Virus record (IMG/VR): IMGVR_UViG_3300029309_000169 | Span: 1 to 33,071 of that record | Source: a virus | Reading direction: 5' to 3' (one strand) | DNA: 33,071 bases | In this document: piece by piece, positions 31,007-33,071 of the stretch | Layout of the letters: every line of letters begins with the position of its first letter | How positions within the stretch are numbered: position 1 is the first letter of the stretch | The notes under the pieces: generated by a model | What the model was told of the DNA's origin: nothing | Database searches by the model: none | What the model saw: the letters and a program-made list of their open reading frames with translations, nothing else | Position numbers and translations under genes: made by a program

Positions 31007-33071
31007 ATGACAGTATCAGAAGCTGATAATGATAGAAGAGTTACGTATCAACTAAGTGCAAATGTATCCCAAGGAACTTGGACTGTACCTTTTGAGTTTA
31101 ATGACCATACTGAATTATCGGTATTACTTGTAAACAATACTAATGGTAGTGCTGTATTATATAATGAAGGTACTGGGCATTTACCTTCATCTAATGTATT
31201 AGGGGGAAATGGTTCTACTGGAACAATATTACTTGCTTTAACAGGTGCAAGTGGTAGTGGTTCTACTGTTGTTATAGTAAGAGATATTCCTTTAGCTAGA
31301 ACAACAGATTTTTTAACATCTGGTCCATTTAACATAGAAAAATTAAATGAAGAATTAGACAATCTTCTGTATATGATTGCTGACAATAAAGATAGAGCAG
31401 ACAGGTCATTACATTATCCAGATAGTGATAAAGATATTTCAACAGAAATACCTAATTTACAAGATAGAGCTAACAAAGTATTAGGTTTCAGTTCTACAGG
31501 TGTACCTGTTGTTAAACCATCATTAGATGCTGTTACTGTAAATACACAAACATTGAGTGCTGGTTCAACAGCAGATACAACATATGATGCATCAACAAAT
31601 AGATTTACTTTTAAAATACCTACAGGTGCTACAGGTGTCACAGGACCAACAGGTTTATCAGGTTCTACTGGACCTACAGGACCAACAGGTCCTACTGGTC
31701 TTACAGGTGCAACTGGTCCACAAGGTCCTATAGGACCTTCAGGACCGACAGGACCTTCAGGTGGTACTGGACCTACTGGACCAGCAGGTGATACAGGTCC
31801 AGCAGGTCCTACTGGACCTACAGGACCTACTGGACCAAAAGGTGACGATGGACCTACTGGACCAACAGGACCAGATGGTCCTCAAGGTGGTACAGGTCCA
31901 ACAGGTCCAACAGGGCCAATAGGGCCAACAGGACCAGATGGACCTGCAGGAGCAGATAGTACAGTAGCAGGGCCAACAGGACCGACTGGGCCAACAGGCC
32001 CTGCAGGTCCTATTGGTCCAACAGGACCAACTGGTCCTTCTGGTGCAGATGGTAATGATGGAGCTACAGGTGGAGCAGGACCTACTGGGCCTACAGGACC
32101 AGCAGGTTCTGCAGGTCCTGCAGGACCAACTGGTCCAACAGGAGATACAGGACCAACTGGTCCAACAGGACCAAGCGGTGCTGATTCAACTGTTGCAGGA
32201 CCAACTGGTCCGACTGGTCCAACTGGACCAGCAGGACCTACAGGTCCTACAGGAGCAGATTCAAATGTAGCTGGTCCTACAGGTCCGACTGGACCAACAG
32301 GACCTGCTGGTCCAGCAGGACCGACAGGACCTACTGGCCCGACAGGACCTGCTGGTTCGAGTGGTGTAAGTAATGCTAGTGATGTAACTGGTGGCATTAG
32401 CACTGGTAAATTATTTGTTACAAATGGTTTGATTGATATAAAAAATACAGGCGATCAATCAGAACTACGATTGTATTGTGAAAGCGCAAACGCACATTAT
32501 GCTGGTATTAAAGCTCCTGCTCATGCTGATTTTAGTGGTAATATAACAAATACATTACCAACATCAAATGGAACTCTGTTAAATACAAATTCAAAAACAC
32601 AAAACTTATCTAATGTATCAGGTACTGATCCATCAGCAGGTGATTTTTTACGTTTTGGTAGCGATCAATATTTACCAACATCTTTTGTTGCTGGTACTAA
32701 TATGTCAATTACACATAATAGTAGTAATAATACATTAACATTTGCATCTTCTGGTAGTGGACCAACAGGTCCGACAGGTCCTGCTGGTCCGACAGGTCCT
32801 ACTGGACCTCAAGGAAATGAAGGTAGTGATGGAGCAACAGGACCTACAGGACCTACAGGACCAACAGGACCTGCTGGTCCTGCTGGTCCAACAGGTCCGA
32901 CAGGTCCATCTGGTGGTGGTTCTGCTATAACTATACAAGATGAAGGTAGCAATTTATCAACAGCAGCGCAGGTATTAAATTTTGTAGGTACAGGTGTTGT
33001 TGCTACTGGTAGTGGTTCAACTAAAACTATAACAATTACAAGTGGTTCTGGTCCTATTGGTCCTACTGGAC
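31007..33071 (+). CDS. Collagen-like tail fibre, N-terminal part (continues at 1-897)
   Basis: The frame opens at ATG 31007 and is still open at the window end; it continues in phase at base 1. Residues 1 to about 150 resemble the T7 gp17 N-terminal anchor: [20 protein letters not shown], then [15 protein letters not shown], and [20 protein letters not shown]. This part should dock the fibre to the tail. A 246-residue Gly-X-Y block follows (31625-32362), then a spacer, a second block (32757-32918) and the sequence repeated at the window start. The full protein is about 953 residues versus 553 in T7 gp17, the excess being mostly collagen-like. Trimeric collagen-type helices probably form a long rigid shaft. 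Confidence 0.92.
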   Translation, partial: MTVSEADNDRRVTYQLSANVSQGTWTVPFEFNDHTELSVLLVNNTNGSAVLYNEGTGHLPSSNVLGGNGSTGTILLALTGASGSGSTVVIVRDIPLARTTDFLTSGPFNIEKLNEELDNLLYMIADNKDRADRSLHYPDSDKDISTEIPNLQDRANKVLGFSSTGVPVVKPSLDAVTVNTQTLSAGSTADTTYDASTNRFTFKIPTGATGVTGPTGLSGSTGPTGPTGPTGLTGATGPQGPIGPSGPTGPSGGTGPTGPAGDTGPAGPTGPTGPTGPKGDDGPTGPTGPDGPQGGTGPTGPTGPIGPTGPDGPAGADSTVAGPTGPTGPTGPAGPIGPTGPTGPSGADGNDGATGGAGPTGPTGPAGSAGPAGPTGPTGDTGPTGPTGPSGADSTVAGPTGPTGPTGPAGPTGPTGADSNVAGPTGPTGPTGPAGPAGPTGPTGPTGPAGSSGVSNASDVTGGISTGKLFVTNGLIDIKNTGDQSELRLYCESANAHYAGIKAPAHADFSGNITNTLPTSNGTLLNTNSKTQNLSNVSGTDPSAGDFLRFGSDQYLPTSFVAGTNMSITHNSSNNTLTFASSGSGPTGPTGPAGPTGPTGPQGNEGSDGATGPTGPTGPTGPAGPAGPTGPTGPSGGGSAITIQDEGSNLSTAAQVLNFVGTGVVATGSGSTKTITITSGSGPIGPTG
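31625..32362 (+). repeat. Collagen-like Gly-X-Y block 1
   Basis: About 246 residues of Gly-X-Y, mainly Gly-Pro-Thr with Gly-Pro-Ala, Gly-Asp-Thr and occasional charged triplets. At least three interruptions of the form GAD(S)(T/N)VA occur (near 31955, 32180 and 32255). Pro is in the X position and Thr in the Y position. The repeat gives a reverse-strand Gly/Pro/Val-rich shadow frame that is not a gene. Confidence 0.92.
32757..32918 (+). repeat. Collagen-like Gly-X-Y block 2
   Basis: About 54 residues of Gly-X-Y with one charged insertion ([10 protein letters not shown]), between two non-collagen spacers. The block ends in a Gly-Gly-Gly-Ser turn before the segment [16 protein letters not shown] that precedes the terminal overlap. 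Confidence 0.9.
32972..33069. repeat. Terminal overlap, right copy (circular closure)
   Basis: This is identical to bases 1-98 and begins on a codon boundary of the fibre frame, so reading passes from 32971 to base 1 without loss of phase. The mismatch at 33070 (A) versus 99 (T) is at the third base of a Gly codon, probably a repeat-induced assembly end or population variation. Confidence 0.85.

Noticed and set aside
31625-32362. Regular repeats that might suggest a CRISPR-like or tandem DNA array
   Set aside because: The period follows nine-base Gly-X-Y codon triplets in an open frame; there are no spacers of uniform unique sequence.
31882-32403. Long minus-strand Gly/Pro/Val-rich open frame
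   Set aside because: It is the antisense shadow of the plus-strand Gly-Pro-Thr repeat; no ribosome-binding site and no gene context on that strand.

Overview
This window is almost certainly a complete genome of a small, AT-rich podovirus with a T7-like virion, assembled as a circle and cut open inside its tail fibre gene. Bases 1-98 are repeated at 32972-33069, and the fibre reading frame that starts at 31007 continues in phase from the window end into bases 1-897. Joining the copies gives a circle of about 32,971 bp. There is no integrase, RNA polymerase, DNA polymerase, primase or helicase that I can recognise. The composition, the T7-like structural set without its own RNA polymerase, and the small basic proteins beside the terminase resemble marine phages of alphaproteobacteria (SAR11-like or related hosts). 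The host is an inference; nothing in the sequence names it.

Layout. A plus-strand late operon starts at about 13400 and runs around the circle to 7060. It encodes the small terminase subunit, a cluster of tiny basic proteins, the large terminase subunit, portal, a Bbp19-like protein, scaffold, a GNAT-like protein, major capsid, a decoration-like protein, tail tube, tail nozzle, three internal virion proteins and a collagen-like tail fibre. After the circular junction come further tail and adhesin proteins (beta-helix/G8-like, a tail-associated protein, a glycine-rich protein), a 2-oxoglutarate/Fe(II) oxygenase, membrane proteins, a GTA-type holin and a GH108 muramidase endolysin. A minus-strand early operon (12359 to 7121) encodes a DUF932 protein, two HTH regulators, a 31-residue membrane peptide, a zinc-ribbon protein, an Hjc-like nuclease, a YqaJ-type exonuclease, an ERF annealing protein and several unknowns. 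One further minus-strand gene (12979-12569) with its own terminator lies upstream. The two operons converge on a strong hairpin at 7065-7096.

Most unusual feature. The divergent hub between the operons (about 12556-13540) is a roughly 1 kb imperfect palindrome centred at 13065/13066. Its core is a nested 132-nt hairpin with a TTCG loop. Its left arm carries the intact 136-codon minus-strand gene. Its right arm carries a frameshifted, non-coding inverted copy of the same sequence, and the similarity appears to run on into the start of the small terminase gene. A link to replication initiation, packaging or genome ends is plausible but is inference.

How the genes may work together. The early operon supplies exonuclease, annealing protein and resolvase, which suggests recombination-dependent DNA amplification using host polymerases. 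The late operon builds a T7-type head and ejection apparatus with an elaborate adhesin set. The oxygenase gene lies in the adhesin/lysis segment, downstream of a fibre rich in Gly-Pro-Thr triplets, which suggests that virion proteins may be hydroxylated.
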